The notes under the pieces were generated by a model. That model had not been told where the DNA came from. It saw only the letters and a list, made by a program, of their open reading frames with translations, and made no database searches. DNA of 47,390 bases from an uncultured Fibrobacter sp. (GTDB lineage: Bacteria; Fibrobacterota; Fibrobacteria; Fibrobacterales; Fibrobacteraceae). A program made the position numbers and the translations under genes. The stretch lies in NCBI GenBank assembly GCA_946414025.1, contig CAMKMX010000024.1, positions 1 to 47,390 of the forward strand, read 5' to 3'. Shown piece by piece: positions 24,091 to 31,754 of this stretch (the stretch's first letter is position 1; each line of letters opens with the position of its first letter).

Positions 24091-24837
24091 ATGTCCCTTT
24101 CCATCCAATACGACTCCTCCTTCGAAGGCTTCTTGAGTACTGTTTTCGAGATATACCGCCAGCACTTGGATGTGGGCGAAATTCGTCCTGACCGTGCCAC
24201 GACTCCCGTGGACATGTTTATGCATCCATTCCGAATCGAGACCAGCGGTGAATCTGCGACCCGTCTCCATCGAGCTATAGTCAATTTCGCCAGCGAAGAG
24301 GTTTATAATCTGCTCCATGCGGCTTTTTTGTCCGAAGAGGATGGCGTCGAAATGAAAATCTTTGCTTTCTTGAAAAAGCTCTTTTCAGGCGTGGACCCAA
24401 ATTACGGTCAAAATCCAGCTTCGGCAGAAATGCTCCCGCTTTACAAGCTGGGTCAGTCCGTGCGCAGGGAGGCTGGGGGAATGCTCGGTCTTGTTCGCTT
24501 TGCCGTAGGTCCCGACAACATGCTCTGCGCCGAAATCGAGCCGAAGTACGATGTCTTGACGCTTATGGAGACCCATTTTTCCAAACGGTTTGCTGGCGAA
24601 AAGTGGCTCATTTACGATTCAAAAAGAGGCTACGGTCTTTTTCACGACCGCTCGGGCTGTCAGGTGGTAACTCTTCCCGGCTATAAATCGGGAGCCATGG
24701 ATTTAAAGGATTCTTTTACCGATTTGTGGAAAGAATTCTACAAGTCCATTGCAATTAAGGAACGGGAAAATCCGAAACTTTTGAAGCGTTGCCTGCCCGT
24801 TCGATACTGGAATCACTTGCCGGAGCGCTGTACCTGA
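24091..24837 (+). CDS. DUF4130-type partner of the radical SAM protein
   Basis: The 248-residue protein matches the SAM-linked DNA metabolism family (DUF4130). It starts with the typical YDSSFEGFLSTVFEIY and has GVDPNYGQN, LGLVRFAVG, ETHFSKRFAGEKWLIYD and a C-terminal WKEFYKSIAIKERENPKL. In other bacteria the C-terminus may carry a UDG-like domain; this one ends at about 250 residues without it. It is predicted to act with the upstream radical SAM protein on DNA; no activity is proven to my knowledge. Its ATG directly follows a heptamer array and has no Shine-Dalgarno. Its stop lies one base from the convergent stop of the next gene. Confidence 0.85.
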   Translation: MSLSIQYDSSFEGFLSTVFEIYRQHLDVGEIRPDRATTPVDMFMHPFRIETSGESATRLHRAIVNFASEEVYNLLHAAFLSEEDGVEMKIFAFLKKLFSGVDPNYGQNPASAEMLPLYKLGQSVRREAGGMLGLVRFAVGPDNMLCAEIEPKYDVLTLMETHFSKRFAGEKWLIYDSKRGYGLFHDRSGCQVVTLPGYKSGAMDLKDSFTDLWKEFYKSIAIKERENPKLLKRCLPVRYWNHLPERCT

Positions 24838-24838
24838 T

Positions 24839-25417
24839 TTACCTGCAGTAATACGGGTCACTCCAGGTATGGCAGCGTCCGTAGCGGTAACGCCAAGGTC
24901 CATAGGCCTTGACAGCGTCGTTTTCGTTGATAATCATCAGGCGGAATGTCGTGTTGTTTGTGGGCTTATACTCCAGTTCCACACCGGGCATTACGAATTG
25001 AACATTGCCCTGCTGAATATCTTCCCTGGCAATAGACTTGGGTCCATTCCAGTTCACATATAGAGGCATCCAGAGTCCCAAATCGGCATATAGATGGAGC
25101 TCAGGTGTGAATTGGTAGGCGAGGTGCGCCAGGTAACTTTGCTGGCTGAAACTTCCCCAAGGGCTGGAAAAGAAACTTACGGAATAGGTGTACGCCACAC
25201 TTAGTGCCGGGTCGAAAGTATCGTGCCGTAGCAAACGGTTGGGGTCAAAGTACTCATTGTTCCATGGAATTCCGCTTCCCGTATTTACAAAGACGGTGTC
25301 GTAAACGGTATCCACGGGAACATTTTGTGCAACTTTCACCGTTGAATCGATGTCTGCAGGTGTTTCCGCAAGGGCGGCGACACTGAACGCGAGAATGGCG
25401 AAAGGAATCGAACGCAT
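24839..25417 (-). CDS. secreted protein, possible outer membrane beta-barrel
   Basis: The 192-residue protein has a signal peptide (MRSIPFAILAFSVAALAE, cleavage likely after ALA). Mature segments such as LSVAYTYSVSFFSS, YLAHLAYQFTPELHLYADLGLW and FVMPGVELEYKPTNNTTFRLMI alternate like beta-strands of a small barrel or a conserved Fibrobacter outer-membrane protein. The C-terminus has two Cys. I do not recognise a family. It lies 18 bp after the spmAB fusion on the same strand and is probably co-transcribed. Confidence 0.7.
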   Translation of the reverse strand: MRSIPFAILAFSVAALAETPADIDSTVKVAQNVPVDTVYDTVFVNTGSGIPWNNEYFDPNRLLRHDTFDPALSVAYTYSVSFFSSPWGSFSQQSYLAHLAYQFTPELHLYADLGLWMPLYVNWNGPKSIAREDIQQGNVQFVMPGVELEYKPTNNTTFRLMIINENDAVKAYGPWRYRYGRCHTWSDPYYCR

Positions 25418-25435
25418 GGAGCGTAGCCGTCCTTG

Positions 25436-26680
25436 TTACACTGGCGGGAAAAACAGGTAGGCGATGGCGATGGCTGCAATTACGCCGGCGGCGTCAGCTA
25501 TCAGGGCGCAGGTGACGGCGTGACGGGTCTTTTTTACGCCTACAGAACCGAAATAGACGGCGATGATATAGAACGTTGTGTCAGCAGCCCCCTGGAACAT
25601 GCAGCTGAGGCGTCCCGCAAAGCTGTCGGGACCCATGCTCTTCATGGCGTCAATCATCATGCCCCGTGCACCGCTTCCGCTCAAGGGCTTCATTAGGGCG
25701 GTGGGCAGTGCCGGCACCACGTCGTTTCCTGCTCCGAACAGTCCTAGTACCCACGAAATCCCGTTCATGAGCAGGTCCATGGCTCCGCTGGCACGGAATA
25801 CGGCCACGCCCACGAGGATGGCCACTAGGTTCGGGATAATCATCACGGCGGTATGGAATCCGTCCTTGGCTCCTTCCACGAAAGCTTCGTAGGCCTGGAC
25901 TTTTTTATAGATGGCAAGCCCCAAGAAGGCGACTATGATTCCGAACAGCACAAATCCGCTGATAAAGAGGCTGGTGGTGCCGATGGCTTCTGCCGTAAGG
26001 CGGCTGAAATATACCATGATGGCAACCACGACGGCAACGCCGCCTCCGAGCCAGGCTACGGTGATGGGGTCTTTGAGTTTCACCTTCTGAAAAAAGCTCA
26101 GGGCGATAATGCCTGCAATGGTACTGAAGAACGTAGAAAGCAAAAGGGGCAAGAACACATCGCTTGGGTTTGCGGCACCCATCTGAGCGCGGTAGGTCAT
26201 GATGCTCACGGGAATCAGCGTAAGGCCGCTGGCGTTCAGCACCAGGAACATGATTTGGGAGTTGCTGGCGACAGTCTTGTCTTCGTTGGGGTTGATTTCT
26301 TGAAGCTGTTTCATGGCCTGGAGGCCCATGGGAGTGGCGGCGTTGTCGAGGCCCAGCATGTTGGCGCTGATGTTCATGAGCATGGTACCCACTACGGGGT
26401 GACCCTTGGGAATTTCGGGGAACAGTCGGCTGAACAGGGGAGAGACGATTTTTGCGAGAATCTGGACGGCGCCGGCCTTTTCGCCGATTTTCATGATGCC
26501 TAGCCACAGGGAAAGGATTCCCGTAAGGCCGATAGCGATTTCGAATGCGGTTTTCGACATGTCGAATGCGCCGAGGATCGCCTTGTTGAAAATGCCGGAA
26601 TCACCGAAGGCGAGCCACTGGACCATGCAGGCCACAAAGGCGCCCAGAAAGAAAACAAGCCAGATGATGTTCAGAACCAT
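25436..26680 (-). CDS. fused SpmA-SpmB nucleoside-recognition (Gate) membrane protein
   Basis: The 414-residue membrane protein holds two Gate-type halves. The N-terminal half resembles SpmA (LGLDNAATPMGLQAMKQLQ), the C-terminal half SpmB (MKPLSGSGARGMMIDAM, then TTFYIIAVYFGSVGV). About 10 hydrophobic segments are visible. In Bacillus spmA and spmB are separate and act in spore core dehydration. In non-spore-formers the fused form is of unknown role, perhaps transport. The start codon ATG (26678-26680) is only about 10 bp from a heptamer array and has no Shine-Dalgarno. Confidence 0.88.
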   Translation of the reverse strand: MVLNIIWLVFFLGAFVACMVQWLAFGDSGIFNKAILGAFDMSKTAFEIAIGLTGILSLWLGIMKIGEKAGAVQILAKIVSPLFSRLFPEIPKGHPVVGTMLMNISANMLGLDNAATPMGLQAMKQLQEINPNEDKTVASNSQIMFLVLNASGLTLIPVSIMTYRAQMGAANPSDVFLPLLLSTFFSTIAGIIALSFFQKVKLKDPITVAWLGGGVAVVVAIMVYFSRLTAEAIGTTSLFISGFVLFGIIVAFLGLAIYKKVQAYEAFVEGAKDGFHTAVMIIPNLVAILVGVAVFRASGAMDLLMNGISWVLGLFGAGNDVVPALPTALMKPLSGSGARGMMIDAMKSMGPDSFAGRLSCMFQGAADTTFYIIAVYFGSVGVKKTRHAVTCALIADAAGVIAAIAIAYLFFPPV

Positions 26681-26690
26681 GGCATAAATG

Positions 26691-26830
26691 TAGTAAATAG
26701 GGGCTAGGATCTAGGGGTTAGGATCTAGGGGTTAGGATCTAGGGAATTGACGGCGGATTAATAGAAGAAAGTCTAGGGGCTAGGATCTAGGGGCTAGTGG
26801 ATAGGGGTTTGAGGTCGCTTCGCTTTGAGG
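26691..26830. repeat. regular 14-bp (2x7) tandem repeat array
   Basis: TAGGGGC, TAGGATC, TAGGGGT, TAGGATC, TAGGGGT, TAGGATC, TAGGGAA run from 26698 to 26746, so the true unit is 14 bp. A second block (26774-26808) has TAGGGGC, TAGGATC, TAGGGGC, TAGTGGA, TAGGGGT. A TTTGAGG / CGCTTCG module follows. The 313-bp spacer holds no gene; the DsbA-like promoter is at its right end. Confidence 0.88.
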
Positions 26831-26934
26831 CATGAGGCTCGAATCTTATCCGCCACCGTTGTTTCTTTTTGTTTACAAAGTCCGGTAAAAGGCCAAATCA
26901 AAAAAAGATCCCCAAAGAAGGACTCATTTTATTG

Positions 26935-26974
26935 TATATTCTCGCAGGATGCAGATGTGAATCTGCTTGTTTTT
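26935..26974 (+). promoter_or_regulatory. promoter and 5' leader hairpin of the DsbA-like gene
   Basis: TATATT at 26935-26940 is a likely -10. GCAGAT GTGA ATCTGC (26951-26966) followed by TTGTTTTT (26967-26974) would lie at the very 5' end of the message. It could protect the 5' end or act as a weak terminator. AAAGGA lies before the ATG at 26994. Confidence 0.5.
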
Positions 26975-26993
26975 AACTGATAAAAGGACATCT

Positions 26994-27728
26994 ATGAAAC
27001 GTCTCTCTCTCGTTGCTATGGCAATCTTCTTCGCAAGCCTCGTGGCGTGCAACCAGGCTTCTGCCGGTTCTTCTTTCAACCAGCAGGCCAAGCTGGACTC
27101 CCTGGAAAAGGATTTCAAACAGGTCAAGGAAGAATTTGAAATTATCAAGTACGCCCTCGACAAGCGCGGAATCTCCCTGGAACAGGCCCGTGCTGAAATG
27201 GAAGCGGACAACAAGGTCTGGGACATTCCCGACGAAGATAGCCCTGTATTTGGCAACACCAAGAACCCAAAGCTCACCATTGTTGAATTTACCGAATTCC
27301 AGTGCCCCTACTGCAGCCGTATCGCTCCTACCATGAAGGAACTGAACGACAAGTACGGCGACAAGATCAAGTTCGTCTATAAGCATTTCCCCCTGAGCTT
27401 CCACGCCAACGCTCCGGCTGCGGCAGCTGCCTCCATTGCCGCCCACAAGCAGGGTAAGTTCTGGGAATTCCGTTACGCCCTCGCTCCTCACAGCCGCGAA
27501 CTGGGCGACTCCATCTTTGTTGAAGTCGCAAAGCAGGTGGGCCTGAACATCGAACAGTTCAAGAAGGACATGGTTCTCGACTCCGCCATGCAGGCCCGTA
27601 TCGACAAGGACTTCAAACTTGGGGTCGAGGTCGGAGTTCAGGGTACGCCTAACTTCTACATCAACGGCAAGCGCCAGGACCGCTTCAGCAAGGAACTGGT
27701 TGAAAAGATGCTGAAAGAGGCCAAGTAA
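26994..27728 (+). CDS. DsbA-like thioredoxin-fold lipoprotein
   Basis: The 244-residue protein starts MKRLSLVAMAIFFAS with lipobox LVAC (Cys19). A helical, probably coiled-coil stretch (about 30-75) precedes the DsbA/thioredoxin domain with CPYC (104-107) and cis-Pro GTPNFYI. It should be anchored in the envelope and make or shuffle disulfides in secreted proteins. The next gene encodes a secreted cellulase, though the 114-bp gap may hold its own promoter. The ATG at 26994 has AAAGGA upstream. Codon use is biased like that of cel51A. Confidence 0.9.
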   Translation: MKRLSLVAMAIFFASLVACNQASAGSSFNQQAKLDSLEKDFKQVKEEFEIIKYALDKRGISLEQARAEMEADNKVWDIPDEDSPVFGNTKNPKLTIVEFTEFQCPYCSRIAPTMKELNDKYGDKIKFVYKHFPLSFHANAPAAAAASIAAHKQGKFWEFRYALAPHSRELGDSIFVEVAKQVGLNIEQFKKDMVLDSAMQARIDKDFKLGVEVGVQGTPNFYINGKRQDRFSKELVEKMLKEAK

Positions 27729-27794
27729 GCCTTTGTTTTCGGGTGTACACGCAAAAATACCCCGATGGCCCCTGGTATCAGCCGTAAAAGTTTA

Positions 27795-27818
27795 ATTTCA
27801 AGTAAAATTTCAAGTAAA
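27795..27818 (+). repeat. two tandem 12-bp repeats in the cel51A leader
   Basis: ATTTCAAGTAAA occurs twice head to tail (27795-27806 and 27807-27818), about 25 bp before the cel51A ATG. AAGGAAACGACAT follows as ribosome site. It may be a regulator site or chance. Confidence 0.6.
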
Positions 27819-27842
27819 AACACAAACATAAGGAAACGACAT

Positions 27843-30800
27843 ATGATTAAGCAAACATTGAAAGTCGCGTCCGTCATCCTCCTGGGAGTGAGCGTGGCTG
27901 CAATGGCTCAGCCGAAAAAGCCGAAAACAGTCGTCTATAAGTTCTTCGACGAACAGTATCGTCCGGGGGGCTTTGACTACGCTTACGGCGGCAAGAGCAA
28001 GGGTATCACCATCACGAAGGACGGCGGTTACAAATCTAAGGCCGCGTTGAATATCAAGCTGGATCCCAGTGAATATTCGGGCGCTTCCGTTTGCCTTTAC
28101 AACGAAACCTTCGACTTGAACAAGTTCATGCTCGACTCCAAGATAGAGTTCATGATCAAGGGCAAGCAGGGCGGCGAAGCCGTGAAGGTCGGCCTTCTCG
28201 ACGAAGAAATCTCTGACGGCAAGAAGACTCAGGTCGTTCTCCCTATGAACAAGTACATCGAGGGCGGCGCCATCACCACGGACTGGAAAAAGGTTTCCAT
28301 TCCTCTGGTGGATTTCCCTGACCGCGGTCTCTACTGGGACAACACTCGCAAGTCCGAATTCCCGGCCCGTATCGACTGGGACAAGATTGCTGAAATCCGC
28401 TTCTCTATCGACAAGAGTGGTGCCAAGGATTTCGAAATCTGGGTGGACAACATCGAAATCGTGAAGGGCAACAAGAAGGCTGCCCCCAAGCCCAAGATTG
28501 TCTATTGGGATGAAAACGAAGACGTCATCGACGGCCCGAAGAATCCCGAAAAGCTGGATGGCAAGGCCAAGGCTCTTGTCACCTTCTACGACAACAACCT
28601 GAAGGGATTCAGCTACAGCTATGGTGGTCTTTCTGCCCAGCGCGAAGCCAAGTCCAAGACCAGCGGCAACCCCAACGTGCTTGCCCTGTACATCGACAAT
28701 AACGACTGGTCCGGTGTGACCTACTCCATGGGCGAAGGCAAGTATGCCGATCTGTCCAAGGTCCGCAACAAGGGCGGTCTCTACTTCTGGATCAAGGGTA
28801 AGCTCGGCGGCGAAAAGGTCTATGTCGGTATCCTCGACAACCAGGGCAACGACATCAAGAGCCAGACCAAGGTTAGCCTGAACGACTGGATCGAAGGCGC
28901 CAAGGTGGGCACCGATTGGAAGTTGGTGAAGATTCCTCTGAAGAAGTTCAACGACAAGGGCAAGGCTTGGGACGCCAACAAGCAGGCCGAAGTCGCCAAG
29001 GATATCCAGTGGAACAAGATCCAGGAAATCCGCTTCTCTGTAGGCAAGGGCGAAAACCAGGGTGAACCGGGCAAGCCCGCTCCTGTGACCATCTTTGTCG
29101 ATCAGATTACCTTCACCGAGAATATCGACTGGGTTGACCCGGATATCAAGTGGGATAATTGGAACTCCAAGGAGAAGGACCTGATCATCACCGACTTCGA
29201 AGACAAGTTCAAGGGTGATGTGTGGGAACCCTCCAAGGGCCCGAAATCCAAGGTCGAAGTGGAAGTGCCCTTCAAGACCTCCAAGCTTGACGGTAACTCC
29301 CTCAACGTGAAGCATTTCGAAATGTCCGACTGGGTGGACATCGTGTTCGACATGGTCAAGAGCAAGCGCTCTGCCGCCGACCGCGACTGGACCAAGCACT
29401 GGGGCATCATGTTCGACGTGTACTCCGAACGTGCATGGCAGTCCATTACCGTTCAGGTTGGTGACGCCGGCAACGAACTGTTCGTGGCCAACACTGGTGT
29501 GCCTCGTGGCCGTACCACTGTGATTGTGCCGTTCCGCGCATTCTCCAAGTTCCCGTACTACCAGCCGCCTACCGCCAAGGAAAACGGCCTGTTCGACCTG
29601 AAGGGCGTTGTATCTCTCGACTTCAAACCGGGTGGAGAAGGTTCCAACGGTAGCTTCGAAGTGGACAACATCAAGCTCACCAACCAGAAAGAAGTGAAGG
29701 CTGCTGACCGTCCGGCTCTCGTGAAGGTTGAAGTCAAGGGTACTGGCGATGTGGTGAACCCCAACATCTCTGGTGGCCTCTTCGGTATCAACGCCGCCCT
29801 CTGGGATGGCGACATGCTGGACAACCCCAAGTTCAAGGTACAGACGGCTGAATACGCCAAGCGCATCAACCACGGCATCATCCGTTACCCGGGTGGTCTC
29901 CGTGCCGATGACGACCACTGGAAGGAAATCCTCGACAACCACGACTGGATGGTGGACACCGACGAATTCCTCGCCTGGTTGAAGAAGACCGGCTCTAACG
30001 CCATGTTCACGGTGAACTTCGGTTCCGGTACCGAACAGGAAGCCGCTGCCTGGGTGAAGCACACCAACATCGACAAGAAGGCGGGCATCAAGTACTGGGA
30101 AATCGGTAACGAAGTCTACGGTAACTGGCACCCCTACTACGAAAAGTACGGTAAGGACGGCGGTACCATCTATGGTAAGCGCGCTCGCAAGTTCATCGAA
30201 GCCATGAAGAAGGTTGACCCCACCATCAAGGTGGCCGTGCTCGGCGTGCTGGATGGCGAATGGAACGACAACGTGCTTCGTGAAACCGGCGATATTGCCG
30301 ACGGTATCATTGTTCACCACTATCCGCAGCACTACGGTGAAGAAAACGACTTCGCCATGCTCTCTGCTCCGCAGGACCTGGTGCCTATCTACAGCCGTCT
30401 GCACAAGCTGGTGGACAAGTGGACCAAGCACTTCAACAAGGAAAAGAAGTTCGAGCTGTGGCTCACCGAATGGAACTCCGTGGACTTCAACCCGGGTCCG
30501 CAGACCATTTCTCTCGAAAACGGCCTGTTCGTTGCTGACTACCTGGCCATGCTTGCCACCGAAAACGTGGACAACGCACAGTACTGGGATATCCACAACG
30601 ACATCACTCCGGAAGGCGGTGACTACGGTTACCTGACCCGTTCTGCCGAAGAGTGCATGAACTGCCCGCGTCCGAGCTACTGGGCATTCCAGATGGCTTC
30701 TGACGCTCTTCGCGGCAAGCTCCTCAAGACCGTGATTACCGGTGACAAGGAATCGCTCATCACGACCTACTACACCGAAAACGGCAAGAAGAAGAGCCTC

Positions 30801-31016
30801 CTCGTGATCAACAAGAGCCCGTACAGCGACTACGAACTCAAGCTGAACATTCCGGGCTTCAAGGGCAAGGCCACTGTCCAGACTCTCGACCGCAGCACCG
30901 AAAAGCTGAAGGAAGGCTGGGCAAACGATCCGTCCAAGAAGGCCAAGAAGGGTGTTGACGTGAGCAAGCCGATCAAGGTCGGCAAGCGCACCATTACCCT
31001 CATTACCATCGAGTAA
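27843..31016 (+). CDS. cel51A: GH51 endoglucanase, Cel51A/EGF-like
   Basis: The 1057-residue secreted protein has a signal peptide (MIKQTLKVASVILLGVSVAA, cleavage near AMA-Q). Two related CBM11-like domains follow (about 30-210 and 245-430), each with DWKKV/DWKLV-KIPL and IRFS near the end. A third beta domain is at about 445-620. The C-terminal GH51 (beta/alpha)8 domain (about 640-1000) has WEIGNEVYG with acid/base Glu757 and LWLTEWNS with nucleophile Glu876. Size and order fit F. succinogenes EGF (Cel51A), as I recall it. It cuts internal beta-1,4-glucan bonds outside the cell. An ATG at 27843 with AAGGA is chosen over upstream codons because it opens the signal peptide. Strong codon bias suggests high expression. 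Confidence 0.9.
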   Translation: MIKQTLKVASVILLGVSVAAMAQPKKPKTVVYKFFDEQYRPGGFDYAYGGKSKGITITKDGGYKSKAALNIKLDPSEYSGASVCLYNETFDLNKFMLDSKIEFMIKGKQGGEAVKVGLLDEEISDGKKTQVVLPMNKYIEGGAITTDWKKVSIPLVDFPDRGLYWDNTRKSEFPARIDWDKIAEIRFSIDKSGAKDFEIWVDNIEIVKGNKKAAPKPKIVYWDENEDVIDGPKNPEKLDGKAKALVTFYDNNLKGFSYSYGGLSAQREAKSKTSGNPNVLALYIDNNDWSGVTYSMGEGKYADLSKVRNKGGLYFWIKGKLGGEKVYVGILDNQGNDIKSQTKVSLNDWIEGAKVGTDWKLVKIPLKKFNDKGKAWDANKQAEVAKDIQWNKIQEIRFSVGKGENQGEPGKPAPVTIFVDQITFTENIDWVDPDIKWDNWNSKEKDLIITDFEDKFKGDVWEPSKGPKSKVEVEVPFKTSKLDGNSLNVKHFEMSDWVDIVFDMVKSKRSAADRDWTKHWGIMFDVYSERAWQSITVQVGDAGNELFVANTGVPRGRTTVIVPFRAFSKFPYYQPPTAKENGLFDLKGVVSLDFKPGGEGSNGSFEVDNIKLTNQKEVKAADRPALVKVEVKGTGDVVNPNISGGLFGINAALWDGDMLDNPKFKVQTAEYAKRINHGIIRYPGGLRADDDHWKEILDNHDWMVDTDEFLAWLKKTGSNAMFTVNFGSGTEQEAAAWVKHTNIDKKAGIKYWEIGNEVYGNWHPYYEKYGKDGGTIYGKRARKFIEAMKKVDPTIKVAVLGVLDGEWNDNVLRETGDIADGIIVHHYPQHYGEENDFAMLSAPQDLVPIYSRLHKLVDKWTKHFNKEKKFELWLTEWNSVDFNPGPQTISLENGLFVADYLAMLATENVDNAQYWDIHNDITPEGGDYGYLTRSAEECMNCPRPSYWAFQMASDALRGKLLKTVITGDKESLITTYYTENGKKKSLLVINKSPYSDYELKLNIPGFKGKATVQTLDRSTEKLKEGWANDPSKKAKKGVDVSKPIKVGKRTITLITIE

Positions 31017-31027
31017 TTGACGGAATG

Positions 31028-31053
31028 TCATCCCCGACTTGGTCGGGGATCTC
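31028..31053. repeat. GTCATCCCCGAC palindromic repeat
   Basis: ATCCCCGAC TTG GTCGGGGAT (31030-31050) is a perfect 9-bp stem followed by CTCC. It is the same family as 4173 and 15095 (inside tilS). Confidence 0.8.
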
Positions 31054-31063
31054 CTAGCAAGGA

Positions 31064-31088
31064 AAAGCCCCGGCTCTGCCGGGGTTTT
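31064..31088 (+). terminator. intrinsic terminator of cel51A
   Basis: CCCCGGC TCT GCCGGGG (31068-31084), flanked by AAAAG and TTTT, is a perfect 7-bp stem about 50 bp after the cel51A stop. Confidence 0.88.
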
Positions 31089-31114
31089 CGTTTCTCCTGC
31101 TGGGTATAAAAAAT

Positions 31115-31310
31115 AAAAGCCCTCTCTTTCGGTGAGCAACAAAGCCCCTAGTATTAACTAGGGGCGGTTGCGAACTTTGACCACTTAGCACTTTAGTGCT
31201 TACGTGGGCATGACCACCTTTAGGTGGGAGCGAGGGCTAACCAGAGAAGTTTTTCCCAAATTTAGCCCGAGCGGTCGTTAAAAAAAAGCCCTCTCGCAAG
31301 AGAGGGCTTT
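31115..31310. ncRNA. hairpin-rich region, candidate structured RNA
   Basis: About 200 bp without an ORF but with many perfect hairpins. GCAAC (31136) and GTTGC (31167) enclose GCCCCTAGT ATTA ACTAGGGGC (31144-31165). CCAC/GTGG encloses AGCAC TTTA GTGCT (31187-31200). CCACC TTTA GGTGG is at 31214-31227. GGGCTAA (31234) can pair with TTAGCCC (31262). A strong terminator stem ends the region. TATAAA near 31105 could be a promoter for a plus-strand RNA; the strand is not certain. I do not recognise an RNA family (not tmRNA, 5S or RNase P by eye). Confidence 0.45.
31281..31310 (-). terminator. terminator downstream of tRNA-Asp
   Basis: AAAGCCCTCTC and GAGAGGGCTTT form an 11-bp stem around a 4-base loop. 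On the minus strand eight T follow, so it ends the tRNA-Val/tRNA-Asp transcript. On the plus strand TTTGCTTT follows, so it could also end a plus-strand RNA from the preceding region. Confidence 0.85.
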
Positions 31311-31317
31311 GCTTTCG

Positions 31318-31393
31318 CGGGATAGACGAGGCTTGAACTCGCAACCTCCGGCGTGACAGGCCGGTGCTCTAACCAAAATTGAGCTACCACCCC
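31318..31393 (-). tRNA. tRNA-Asp (GTC)
   Basis: The minus strand reads GGGGTGGTAGCTC..., with the anticodon arm CCGGCCTGTCACGCCGG (anticodon GTC) and a T arm with GTTCAAG. The acceptor stem GGGGTGG pairs with CTATCCC, with two G-T pairs. The D loop is slightly long. The discriminator is G; CCA is not encoded. Confidence 0.95.
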
Positions 31394-31416
31394 AAATCGT
31401 TTCCGATTTTCGGTAG

Positions 31417-31491
31417 TGGGCGATAACGGATTCGAACCGCTGACATTCTGCTTGTAAGGCAGACGCTCTGAACCAACTGAGCTAATCGCCC
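31417..31491 (-). tRNA. tRNA-Val (TAC)
   Basis: The minus strand reads GGGCGATTAGCTCAG..., with the anticodon arm CTGCCTTACAAGCAG (anticodon TAC) and a T arm with GTTCGAATC. The acceptor stem GGGCGAT pairs with ATCGCCC; the discriminator is A and CCA is not encoded. It is 23 bp upstream of tRNA-Asp, and its 5' end is 7 bp from the stop of the small membrane protein gene. Confidence 0.96.
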
Positions 31492-31498
31492 GAAAGGG

Positions 31499-31690
31499 TT
31501 ACTTGTCCTGTTTTTTGCCGCCGAAGAGAATCCCGATAGGGATGACAACTACGTAGGCAAGGACTAGGATAAGTGGTGCGACCGTAAGGCTAACAGGATT
31601 GTCGGCAGGACCCTGCTGCAGGCAGAAGAAGCCGATAACCAAAAGCAAGATTCCGATAGCAATCAAAATGAAATTCTTCTTGTTCATCAT
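31499..31690 (-). CDS. small two-helix membrane protein
   Basis: The 63-residue protein has two hydrophobic helices (about 7-25 and 35-57) joined by QQGPADNPVSLTV, and a short Lys-rich C-terminus. I think similar small proteins exist in Bacteroidetes/Chlorobi-type bacteria near tRNA or division genes, but I do not know a function. Two adjacent ATG codons (31688-31690, 31685-31687) are possible starts. It lies between pgpH and tRNA-Val on the same strand. Confidence 0.7.
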   Translation of the reverse strand: MMNKKNFILIAIGILLLVIGFFCLQQGPADNPVSLTVAPLILVLAYVVVIPIGILFGGKKQDK

Positions 31691-31754
31691 CTTACAATGC
31701 CTTAAAGTTACAGCGCAAATATAGTATAAAACAACTAAATGTCAAGGGAAAAAC

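Noticed and set aside
27810..31142. 1110-codon open frame antisense to cel51A
   Set aside because: Its composition is a shadow of the biased sense codons (Val/Leu/Gly/His-rich), and it shows no known motif. The sense frame has GH51 catalytic residues and a signal peptide.
31115..31310. tmRNA or 5S rRNA
   Set aside because: No tmRNA ends or tag-peptide frame, and no 5S core sequence; the size and stems do not fit.
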